Shown here one piece after another: positions 1 through 9,667 of a DNA stretch of 11,397 nucleotides. Position numbers and translations under genes: made by a program. The first letter of the stretch is position 1; each line of letters opens with the position of its first letter. Source of the stretch: DATFDN01 sp049591635 (GTDB lineage: Bacteria > Pseudomonadota > Alphaproteobacteria > Acetobacterales > Acetobacteraceae); assembly GCA_049591635.1 (NCBI GenBank), contig JBAWFF010000200.1, positions 1 to 11,397 of the forward strand, read 5' to 3'. The notes under the pieces are model-generated. The model had not been told where the DNA came from. It saw nothing but the letters and a program-made list of their open reading frames with translations, and ran no database searches.

Positions 1-462
1 ATGCCGGGCTCGATGCGCGAGGTGAAGAACGCCGAGGAAGAGGGCGTCGAGTTCGTCTGGCTCACCGCGCCGGAGGCGTTCACCGGCGGCGATGCCGTCG
101 AGGGGGTGCGCGCGGTGCGGATGCATCTCGGGCTGCCCGACGCGACCGGACGCCAAGCGGTCGAGCCGATCGCGGACAGCGATTTCACGCTGAAGGCCGA
201 TCTGGTGATCAAGGCGCTGGGCTTCGATCCCGAGGACCTGCCGGCGATGTTCGGCGAATCGGCGCTCGCCGTCACCGGCTGGGGCACGCTGAAGATCGAC
301 CACCGCAGCTTCATGACGAGCCTGCCCGGCGTGTTCGCGGCGGGGGATATCGTACGCGGGGCGAGCCTCGTGGTCTGGGCGATCCGCGACGGCCGCGACG
401 CGGCGGCGCAGATTCATGCGTACGTGGAGCAGCAGCAGACGCTGGCGATGGCCGCGGATTAA
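1..462 (+). CDS. gltD: Glutamate synthase small (beta) subunit, C-terminal part
   Basis: This is the last 153 residues of GltD, the FAD-containing subunit that oxidises NADPH and passes electrons to the large subunit GltB in the cytoplasm (glutamine + 2-oxoglutarate to two glutamate). Seen: MPGSMREVKNAEEEGVEF at the left edge, typical of the middle of GltD, and near the end GVFAAGDIVRGASLVVWAI followed by RDGRDAAAQIH, the conserved C-terminal FAD-contacting segment of this pyridine-nucleotide-dependent oxidoreductase family. The family is usually about 470-490 residues, so roughly 330 N-terminal residues (Fe-S cysteines, most of the FAD site) lie outside the window. The ATG at position 1 is an internal Met codon, not the start. 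gltB follows on the same strand after 142 bp, which supports the assignment. The stop is TAA at 460-462. Confidence 0.93.
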   Translation: MPGSMREVKNAEEEGVEFVWLTAPEAFTGGDAVEGVRAVRMHLGLPDATGRQAVEPIADSDFTLKADLVIKALGFDPEDLPAMFGESALAVTGWGTLKIDHRSFMTSLPGVFAAGDIVRGASLVVWAIRDGRDAAAQIHAYVEQQQTLAMAAD

Positions 463-464
463 GG

Positions 465-590
465 CCCTCACCCGCCGCGCGAGGGCGCGGCGACCTCTCC
501 CGCAAGGGCGGGAGAGGTGAACGAGAGGTGCAATGTCACCTCTCCCGCCCTTGCGGGAGAGGTCGCTCCGCGAAACGGAGCGGGTGAGGG
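465..590. repeat. Inverted pair of REP-like palindromes between gltD and gltB
   Basis: The gap is almost filled by two copies of a two-hairpin unit facing each other. The outer ends CCCTCACCCG (465-474) and CGGGTGAGGG (581-590) are exact reverse complements. Positions 493-518 and 538-563 are exact 26-nt reverse complements of each other, and each is itself a palindrome (arms ACCTCTCCCGC / GCGGGAGAGGT around a 4-nt loop). Between outer end and palindrome each unit has its own small hairpin: CCGCGC-GAGG-GCGCGG on the left, CGCTCCG-CGAAA-CGGAGCG on the right. Such paired palindromes resemble REP/BIME-type elements, which are often mobilised by RAYT transposases; none is in the window. As RNA it would fold strongly and could attenuate transcription or protect the gltD 3' end. 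That role is inferred. Confidence 0.85.
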
Positions 591-604
591 TTGAGGAGGA
601 CGAC

Positions 605-5149
<4,545 letters not shown>

Positions 5150-5203
5150 GAAAAGGCTCAAAAGCAATCGCTTCAATCGAACGGCCGCTGTCCTCTCTCC
5201 GTC

Positions 5204-5225
5204 ATGGTCGGCGAAGGCCGACCAT
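5204..5225. repeat. Short perfect hairpin downstream of gltB
   Basis: ATGGTCGGC and GCCGACCAT form a perfect 9-bp stem around a GAAG loop, 54 bp after the gltB stop. The flanks GTC and CCACGCC resemble dispersed palindromes common in alphaproteobacterial intergenic DNA. No T-run follows on the plus strand, so it is not a canonical intrinsic terminator, though it could still mark or protect the gltB mRNA 3' end. The second palindrome at 5278-5375 follows closely. Confidence 0.6.
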
Positions 5226-5277
5226 CCACGCCTTCAGTTTCAGCACGGCTAGGGTTCAGATGAGACCACCACATGAC

Positions 5278-5375
5278 ATCATTGCGAACCCCGCGGCGCG
5301 AAGTGAAGCACTCCAGGCACACTCGCGGAAATTTGGCCTGGATCGCCACACCGCCTGCCGGCAGCTCGCGATGAC
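5278..5375. repeat. Imperfect long inverted repeat (MITE-like palindrome)
   Basis: The left end TCATTGCGA (5279-5287) matches the reverse complement of the right end TCGCGATGA (5366-5374) with one mismatch. The inner arms CTCCAGG (5311-5317) and CCTGGAT (5337-5343) also pair, and the GC-rich middle of each arm pairs partially. The pattern (GTCATTGCGAg ... CAATCCAGg ... CTGGATtgc ... cGCAATGAC) matches a dispersed repeat I recognise from many alphaproteobacterial genomes. The rest of the 249-bp gap between gltB and the next gene (5150-5398) shows no convincing coding signal. Confidence 0.65.
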
Positions 5376-5398
5376 AAGGCTGCGCGGCTTCGGCGCTG

Positions 5399-5758
5399 CT
5401 AGGAAATGCTCAGTGCGTCTCCGTTGGACCACCCCAACCGGTCGCCTAAGGAAAGCATCTTGTGGCAGCGTATAGCTCCATTCTGCCACATCTCCCACGT
5501 AATGCACATCTTGTCGCCGACCAGTTGCCAATGGCCGGAGTCCGTGATCGGCGCGCCAGTAGAACGCTCCACCGAATTGCCCTGGAGGGTACCGTCGGGG
5601 TTGAATACCTCTTTATACGGCTGTCCATCCGGGGTTACGCCATTGACGGTATGGCCCACGACCATGCTCCGCAGCTGGACCGCACTCAGTGATTTTGCGT
5701 TGAGCAAGCTCGGATCGAGTGGCTTCGACCCGGTCGCACAGCCCGCAACAGCTATTGT
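5399..5758 (-). CDS. Small lipoprotein-like protein of unknown function, N-terminus unresolved
   Basis: The minus-strand frame ends at 5399 and gives a protein-like sequence from about IAVAGCATGSKPLD onward: NGVTPDGQPYKEVFNPDGTL, DSGHWQLVGDKMCITWEMW, NGAIRCHKML. AVAGC looks like a lipobox (Cys would be lipidated), and the later pattern (PDG, GxW, D-K-M-C, two cysteines) resembles small periplasmic proteins such as the DUF995 type. The family call is weak. No proper signal peptide precedes the Cys: upstream residues are charged or polar (RPRTRQRNTSSNT), no in-frame ATG exists there, and the frame opens only from a TTG at 5869. The given 5' limit is where coding character begins, not a proven start. 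The first in-frame ATG is in SMVVGHTVNG. The gene may be 5'-truncated or frameshifted. It is less G/C-biased at third positions than its neighbours, suggesting acquisition. Confidence 0.5.
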   Translation of the reverse strand, partial: TIAVAGCATGSKPLDPSLLNAKSLSAVQLRSMVVGHTVNGVTPDGQPYKEVFNPDGTLQGNSVERSTGAPITDSGHWQLVGDKMCITWEMWQNGAIRCHKMLSLGDRLGWSNGDALSIS

Positions 5759-5923
5759 GTTGGAACTGGTATTTCGTTGCCGTGTTCGTGGTCGATCGGA
5801 ATACAAAGTCAACAAAAATAATTGCCACCGCCTAGTTGCGGAGGCGAACCAAGCATAGAGTCCACTCAATCACGACTTTCCTCCGCGACTCTCCTCGACC
5901 CGGAGGTTGGGACCGCACTCGGG

Positions 5924-6331
5924 TCACCGGCGCGCGGTTTCTCGCACGACCGTCGCGGGCGGCACGATCGGGATGCCGCGAAACGGATTGAGCACGAGCA
6001 GGTCGGCGTCGCCCGATACGACCAGATCGGCCTTGCCGTTCACCGCGAGCTCGAGAAACTTGTCGTCAGTCGCGTCGCGGCACGCGGCGATACGTTCAGC
6101 AATCACTATGGCTTCGGCTCGGGCCATAAGGCCGCGTATCCAATCGACGGTGCTCGGCTCGATCAAGGCAGCGATATGCGGGCGCGCTAGCACGGCGAAT
6201 AGCTGGCCTTCGGTGGCCCTGGATTTCAGAAGCGTGCCGCGCTGCTCGACCACGCGAAGCGCGAGGGCCGGAAGGGATTTGTCTTTCAGAGCGGCGCTGA
6301 CGAAGACATTTGTATCGACGACGGCCCTCAT
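5924..6331 (-). CDS. PIN-domain toxin of a toxin-antitoxin pair
   Basis: A 135-residue PIN-domain protein, probable Mg-dependent RNase toxin of the COG1569 type (putative TA toxin, PIN family). Seen: MRAVVDTNVFVSA with Asp6 at the N-terminus; Glu41 in SRATEGQLFAVLARP; CRDATDDKFLELA (Asp86, Asp89/90); VVSGDADLL (Asp108, Asp110). Together these give the acidic cluster of the PIN active site. The length fits the family. The ATG overlaps the stop of the upstream antitoxin gene as ATGA (6328-6331), so the two are translationally coupled in the usual antitoxin-first order. The RNA target cannot be read from sequence. It is a VapC-like fold, but this subfamily is distinct from classical VapC, so no symbol is given. 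Confidence 0.88.
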   Translation of the reverse strand: MRAVVDTNVFVSAALKDKSLPALALRVVEQRGTLLKSRATEGQLFAVLARPHIAALIEPSTVDWIRGLMARAEAIVIAERIAACRDATDDKFLELAVNGKADLVVSGDADLLVLNPFRGIPIVPPATVVRETARR

Positions 6332-6561
6332 CCAAGCGACGATTCAACGTCCTGCTGCGCCTGCTTGATGAGCCGGTCGATATCGTCATCGCTCAGCCCT
6401 GCCGCGACGACGCGCGCACGTGACGCCCGGCGGCCAGGGATGACTTCCCGTTCTGGCTCGATGATAAGCGTAACCTTCTCATCGGAGCCAATGCCCCTTC
6501 GCTTCAGTTCCGCCGCAATGTCGCCCGCGGCGACCTCTATTGCTTCCCGCACCTCACTCAT
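6328..6561 (-). CDS. Antitoxin partner of the PIN toxin
   Basis: A 77-residue acidic protein: MSEVREAIEVAAGDIAAELK, then RRGIGSDEKVTLIIEPE and a C-terminal helical tail GLSDDDIDRLIKQAQQDVES. It is recognised mainly by context and shape: a small protein directly upstream of, and overlapping by ATGA, a PIN toxin, with a flexible C-terminus likely to wrap and inhibit the toxin. Its middle (SRARVVAAGLSDDDIDRLI) resembles antitoxins paired with COG1569 toxins. The start at 6561 is set by GGAAGGA (6571-6577, minus strand) about 9 nt upstream; an in-frame extension to 6705 looks non-coding. It may autoregulate its promoter, as is usual for such pairs. The DNA-binding part is not obvious by eye. Confidence 0.78.
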   Translation of the reverse strand: MSEVREAIEVAAGDIAAELKRRGIGSDEKVTLIIEPEREVIPGRRASRARVVAAGLSDDDIDRLIKQAQQDVESSLG

Positions 6562-6688
6562 CGCGAACCATCCTTCCGCGCCATGCCGCTGATCGCTGGA
6601 GTGCCCTTCATATGGAGACGACGCACTAGTCTCCCACTCTCGCGCCAATGTCCAGCAGATCACGAGGCCGCACGAGTCGGCAGGCCGT

Positions 6689-6873
6689 CTACGACGACAC
6701 GACACTCACCCCGCCGGTGCCGCCGACGAAGTTGACCACCGTGCCGTCGTTCGGCCGCACGACCGAGGCACCCGCGTTGAGCGAGGCGGAGACCGACGCG
6801 GCGTTGCCGGAGCCCGCGAACATAAAATCGGAGCCGCTGCGGAGGCTGCCCCAATAGGCGTCGTTGGTTGACC
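6689..6873 (-). pseudogene. Orphan 3' end of an unknown gene, cut by the IS remnant
   Basis: On the minus strand a frame runs into TAG at 6691-6689 and reads TNDAYWGSLRSGSDFMFAGS, then GNAASVSASLNAGASVVRPN and DGTVVNFVGGTGGVSVVSS. About 60 residues have G or C at nearly every third position (exceptions are few), and the Gly/Ser/Asn/Val-rich composition looks like the end of a secreted, beta-helical or phage/surface structural protein. There is no start of its own: going upstream, the frame runs antisense into the transposase fragment that begins at 6874. I read it as the C-terminal remnant of a gene whose front was removed when the IS arrived or by later deletion. The function is unknown and the exact junction (about 6865-6875) cannot be fixed by eye. 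Confidence 0.55.
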
Positions 6874-7250
6874 ATGCGCCGCTACGCCCTTCGCGCCGAC
6901 CGGTGGGAGCGAATCAAGGATTGCTGCCCGGCCGTTCCGGTCATATCGCCGTGAGCGCGCGCGACAACCGGCTGTTCGTCGAGGCGGTGCTCTACCGTTC
7001 CTGGGCCGGCATTCCGTGGCGCGATCTGCCGGGAGCTGTTCGGCGACCCGATCAAGGTGCATACCCGGTTCTCCCGCTGGGCCAAGAACTGCGTCTGGCA
7101 GCAGGCTGTTCGAGCAACTGGCAACGGATGCCGACAACGAATACGCCATGATCGACAGCACCGTCCTCGGGTCAAGCCCGAGGACGCGCGCCCATCGGCA
7201 CAGCGCAGGCGCCCAAGAAAGCCGGCCAGGACCGGGCCATCGACGCGGGT
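6874..7250 (+). mobile_element. Decayed IS5-family transposase fragment
   Basis: The N-terminal half of an IS5-type DDE transposase, recoverable only by changing frame. MRRYALRADRWERIKD (from 6874) continues as LLPGRSGHIAVSARDNRLFV and EAVLYRSWAGIPWRDLP, then FGDPIKVHTRFSRWAKNCVW, then LFEQLATDADNEYAMIDST (IDST holds the first catalytic Asp) and RAHRHSAGAQ. At least four small indels break it: near 6920 (one base lost), near 7035 (one gained), near 7090 (one gained) and near 7212 (two lost or one gained). Similarity stops near 7250, so the second half with the remaining catalytic residues is missing, and no terminal inverted repeat or upstream IS end is visible before the ATG. It cannot encode an active transposase. 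An in-frame palindrome is inserted at 7162-7186. Confidence 0.85.
7162..7186. repeat. Palindrome inserted inside the transposase remnant
   Basis: CGTCCTCGGG and CCCGAGGACG form a perfect 10-bp stem around TCAAG. It separates the codons for DSTV from RAHRHSAGAQ, which are adjacent in typical IS5-family transposases (DSTIVRAHQHSAGAQ), so about 21 nt appear inserted in frame, adding LGSSPRT. The CTCGGGTCAAGCCCGAG type of palindrome is familiar from alphaproteobacterial intergenic regions. Confidence 0.65.
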
Positions 7251-7291
7251 TGGCGCATCACCGATGGAATGCGATAAACATCGGTGATGCG
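7250..7291 (+). promoter_or_regulatory. Candidate fzlA promoter with a perfect 13-bp dyad
   Basis: CGCATCACCGATG (7254-7266) and CATCGGTGATGCG (7279-7291) are exact reverse complements separated by 12 nt. The dyad is centred on GATAAA (7273-7278), a -10-like hexamer lying exactly 17 bp after TTGGCG (7250-7255), a -35-like hexamer (each matches 4 of 6 consensus bases). Transcription would start near 7285-7287, at the ATG itself, so the mRNA may be leaderless; no Shine-Dalgarno sequence is visible. The dyad could be an operator covering the -10 and the start. If transcription begins further upstream instead, it would be an RNA hairpin holding the start codon. The dyad is seen; the promoter and its regulation are inferred. 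Confidence 0.5.
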
Positions 7292-7955
7292 TATCCTTTA
7301 CCACCTGCCGCTCTCACCCTTCGCCCGCAAAATCCGCCTCGTCCTTTCCGAGAAACGCCTGCCCTTCGAACTGCGCGTCGAGAAGGTCTGGGAGCGCCGC
7401 CCCGAATACCTCGAACTCAATCCGGCCGGCACCGTCCCGACCTTGATCGAGGACCACGGGCTGGTGATCCCCGATTCGGGAGTGATCGGCGAGTATCTGG
7501 AAGAAGCTTACCCCGACACCCCGCTGTTCGGAGCCACCTTGGCCGAACGCACCGAGGTGCGCCGACTCGTCGCCTGGTTCGACGGCAAGTTCGCCGCCGA
7601 GGTGACGCGCAACCTGGTGGGAGAAAAGCACATGAAGCGGCTGCTCGGACGCGGCAATCCCGATGCCGCCGCATTGCGGACGGGCTACACCGCCATCAAG
7701 CACCACCTCGAGTATGTCGGCTGGCTCAGCGAGACGCGGCGCTGGCTGGCTGGCGCCAATATCTCGCTCGCCGATTTCGCCGCCGCGGCGCATTTCTCGA
7801 CGCTTGACTATATCGGCGACGTCGATTGGACCGTCGCGCCGGCGGCAAAGGACTGGTACGCCCGCATGAAGTCCCGCCCCAGCTTCCGGGGCGTGCTAGG
7901 CGACCGCGTCCCCGGCGTCACCCCGCCGGAACACTACGCCGATCTGGATTTCTAA
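7287..7955 (+). CDS. fzlA: GST-fold cell-division protein, FzlA-like
   Basis: 222 residues with an N-terminal thioredoxin-like GST domain (MRILYHLPLSPFARKIRLVL; LNPAGTVPTLIED; the PDSGVIGEYLEE helix) and an all-helical C-terminal domain (about 90-200; WLAGANISLADFAAAAHFS). The ending GVTPPEHYADLDF is the conserved tail I associate with FzlA, the alphaproteobacterial GST homologue that binds FtsZ filaments in Caulobacter and whose C-terminal tail is needed to promote constriction. A generic glutathione transferase is the alternative; the tail and start motif favour FzlA. The ATG at 7287 is preferred to the adjacent GTG at 7284. It lies directly after an IS remnant with a dyad over the start. 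The TAA overlaps the stop codon of the convergent response-regulator gene. Confidence 0.78.
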   Translation: MRILYHLPLSPFARKIRLVLSEKRLPFELRVEKVWERRPEYLELNPAGTVPTLIEDHGLVIPDSGVIGEYLEEAYPDTPLFGATLAERTEVRRLVAWFDGKFAAEVTRNLVGEKHMKRLLGRGNPDAAALRTGYTAIKHHLEYVGWLSETRRWLAGANISLADFAAAAHFSTLDYIGDVDWTVAPAAKDWYARMKSRPSFRGVLGDRVPGVTPPEHYADLDF

Positions 7956-8365
7956 TGCCGCGTCGCCCCGCGCACCGCGGTTCGCAGGCGCGCCAGACTC
8001 ACCGGTTTCGCCAGCATCACGACCGGCGCCCGCTCGGTGGTCGCCAGCATCGAGAGCTGCTCGGGCGAGGCGTAGCCGCTTACCACGACCACCGGCAAAT
8101 CCGGTTGGACAGCACGCAGCCGGCGGGTCAGCGCCACCCCATCCATGCGCGGCATCCTGACATCGGTGACGAGGAGGTCATAGGGACGGCCAACCGCGTC
8201 CGCTTCCGTGAACAGATCGAGCGCCTCCTGTCCATCGGCGGCGACCGAAACATCGTGGCCGTCCGTCATCAGCGTGTCGGCGAACAGCTCCGCAATGAGT
8301 GGCTCGTCCTCGACCAGCAGGATATGCAGGCCGTGGCCGGCCCGCACCTTGCCCGACGACATCAT
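7952..8365 (-). CDS. Single-domain response regulator (receiver only)
   Basis: A 137-residue stand-alone receiver domain. Seen: ILLVEDE (acidic pocket Glu19/Asp20), phospho-acceptor Asp68 in LLVTDVRMPRMDG, switch Ser96 in VVVVSGYAS, and Lys120 in LAKPV, all the residues needed for phosphorylation. No output domain follows, so it likely acts by protein contact or as a phosphate relay or sink, like the CheY-like regulators that accompany HisKA_2/HWE kinases in alphaproteobacteria. The start is set by GAAGGA (8372-8377, minus strand), 6 nt before the first of two adjacent ATGs; the second (8362) is possible. A longer in-frame extension to 8464 looks non-coding. It is convergent with fzlA (stops overlap) and divergent from the acyltransferase. 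The kinase at 9668-10831 is a candidate partner. Confidence 0.9.
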   Translation of the reverse strand: MMSSGKVRAGHGLHILLVEDEPLIAELFADTLMTDGHDVSVAADGQEALDLFTEADAVGRPYDLLVTDVRMPRMDGVALTRRLRAVQPDLPVVVVSGYASPEQLSMLATTERAPVVMLAKPVSLARLRTAVRGATRH

Positions 8366-8523
8366 CCATGATCCTTCGCACGATGGCACTGCGTTTCGCA
8401 TGAGCTCCCAGATGGGGCGTGGTAGACTGGAAACGCACCCCGTGCGCTCGCGGCAGACAATCATCCCAAAGGTTTGACCGATTGTTAAGAGGTCTCTGCC
8501 AAGCCTGACGGCGGAGGTGGGAC

Positions 8524-9663
8524 TTGGCGCGGCGGCTCGAATGTCTCGACGGCCTGCGGGGGGTGTTGGCGCTGTATGTGCTCGTCTCGCACATGGCCGC
8601 CTTTACCGTGCTGCCGGTCTGGATCAAGGAGCCCCTCGCGCACGGGGAGGCGGCGGTCGACCTGTTCTTCGTGCTGAGCGGCATGGTGATCGTCCGCTCC
8701 CTCGACAGCTTTGCCTACGACCGCGGCCGTTTCCTGTTTGCCCGGGCGGCCCGCACCATGCCGGCGTTCCTGGTCGTGTTCGCGATCGCCATCCCGGTGC
8801 AGCCTCTGCCGACCGCGTTGCCCTGGATGCCGTGGGTCGCCGCCGGCGATCCGGGCCGCGCCGTCTGGTCCACCGGCTGGCCCACCCACTGGGTCGCCGA
8901 AATCGGCGCCCACTTGACCATGTCGCATGGTCTGATCCCTGACGCCGTGCTCCCTAACGCCTGGATAAGCTTCCTCGGCTGCGCCTGGAGCTTGAGCACG
9001 GAGTGGCAATTCTACGTGCTGATCGCCGCGCTGGCGCCGACGCTACGCGCCGCCGATCCGGCGCGTACGCTGGCGAGGCTCTCGCGGCTGTTTCTGGCGA
9101 TTTCCGTCCTGGCCCTGGCGTGGGCGTGGGCGGGCCCGGAAACCTGGCGGTTCAGCAAGGCCTTCCTGCCCAACAAGGCCCAGTATTTCGCCCTCGGGGT
9201 CGCCAGCGCCGGCTGGGGGATCGACGCGGCCCCCCGCGCCGCCGGGCGCTTCGCGCTCGCGGTCTGCGCGGTCGTCGCGCTCTGCGTGGCGCAGGGCGGC
9301 CTGGGCAAGCTCGCCGCTCCATTGGTCTGGACGGCCGTTCTCCTCGCGCAGCGGGCCTCTCCGGGCGCCGCTGGCTGGGGCTTGCTGCGATGGCTCGCGG
9401 CGATCCTGCGGGCGCCGCCGCTGCTGATCGCCGGGGCCGCTTCCTACTCGATCTACCTGATGAACGAGCCGGTGCAGAAGGTGCTTGGCCTGCTGCTTGC
9501 GCGCTACGCCCAGGGTGACGGGTTGCTGTTCACCCTGCTTTGGGTGCCGGGCGCCGTCGTCCTGCCGCTCGGGCTGGCGTGGGTGCTGCACAAGCGGGTC
9601 GAACAACCCGCCCTGCGGGCCGGGCGCCAGTTCCTTGCCCGCCGCACCCTTGTGGTCGCCTGA
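8524..9663 (+). CDS. Membrane acyltransferase, OafA/YrhL (acyltransferase_3) family
   Basis: A 379-residue polytopic inner-membrane protein of the family that O-acylates sugars of surface polysaccharides, LPS or other envelope molecules; the substrate cannot be told. Seen: LDGLRGVLALYVLVSHM with His23 in the first membrane helix; AAVDLFFVLSGMVI; RGRFLFARAARTMPAF (the usual RRxxRxxP element); WSLSTEWQFYVL with Glu160; and the final-helix motif SYSIYLMNEPVQ, where the common His is Asn314. About ten hydrophobic segments are visible. Translation appears to start at TTG 8524, 6 nt after GGAGG (8513-8517); there is no suitable ATG before the conserved first helix. The 158-bp gap to the divergent response regulator should hold both promoters, but I see no convincing -35/-10 pair. 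The stop is 4 bp from that of the convergent kinase gene. Confidence 0.9.
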   Translation: MARRLECLDGLRGVLALYVLVSHMAAFTVLPVWIKEPLAHGEAAVDLFFVLSGMVIVRSLDSFAYDRGRFLFARAARTMPAFLVVFAIAIPVQPLPTALPWMPWVAAGDPGRAVWSTGWPTHWVAEIGAHLTMSHGLIPDAVLPNAWISFLGCAWSLSTEWQFYVLIAALAPTLRAADPARTLARLSRLFLAISVLALAWAWAGPETWRFSKAFLPNKAQYFALGVASAGWGIDAAPRAAGRFALAVCAVVALCVAQGGLGKLAAPLVWTAVLLAQRASPGAAGWGLLRWLAAILRAPPLLIAGAASYSIYLMNEPVQKVLGLLLARYAQGDGLLFTLLWVPGAVVLPLGLAWVLHKRVEQPALRAGRQFLARRTLVVA

Positions 9664-9667
9664 CCCT

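Noticed and set aside
533..604. A longer gltB beginning at 533
   Set aside because: These 24 codons lie inside the palindromic repeat, while ATG 605 has a strong ribosome site and gives the expected 34-residue propeptide before Cys35.
5204..5225. Rho-independent terminator of gltB
   Set aside because: The stem is good, but no T-run follows; it fits a dispersed palindrome better.
5406..5858. A plus-strand gene of 150 codons opposite the lipoprotein-like gene
   Set aside because: The minus strand shows the protein-like pattern (lipobox, GHWQLVGDKMC); the plus frame lacks any motif and a ribosome site.
7016..7807. A 263-codon plus-strand fusion of transposase and downstream sequence
   Set aside because: It is the IS remnant in one of several frames running out of frame into fzlA; past about 7250 its translation has no family character.
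8474..8503. A -35/-10 promoter at TTGACC (8474-8479) for the acyltransferase
   Set aside because: No acceptable -10 hexamer at 16-18 bp spacing.
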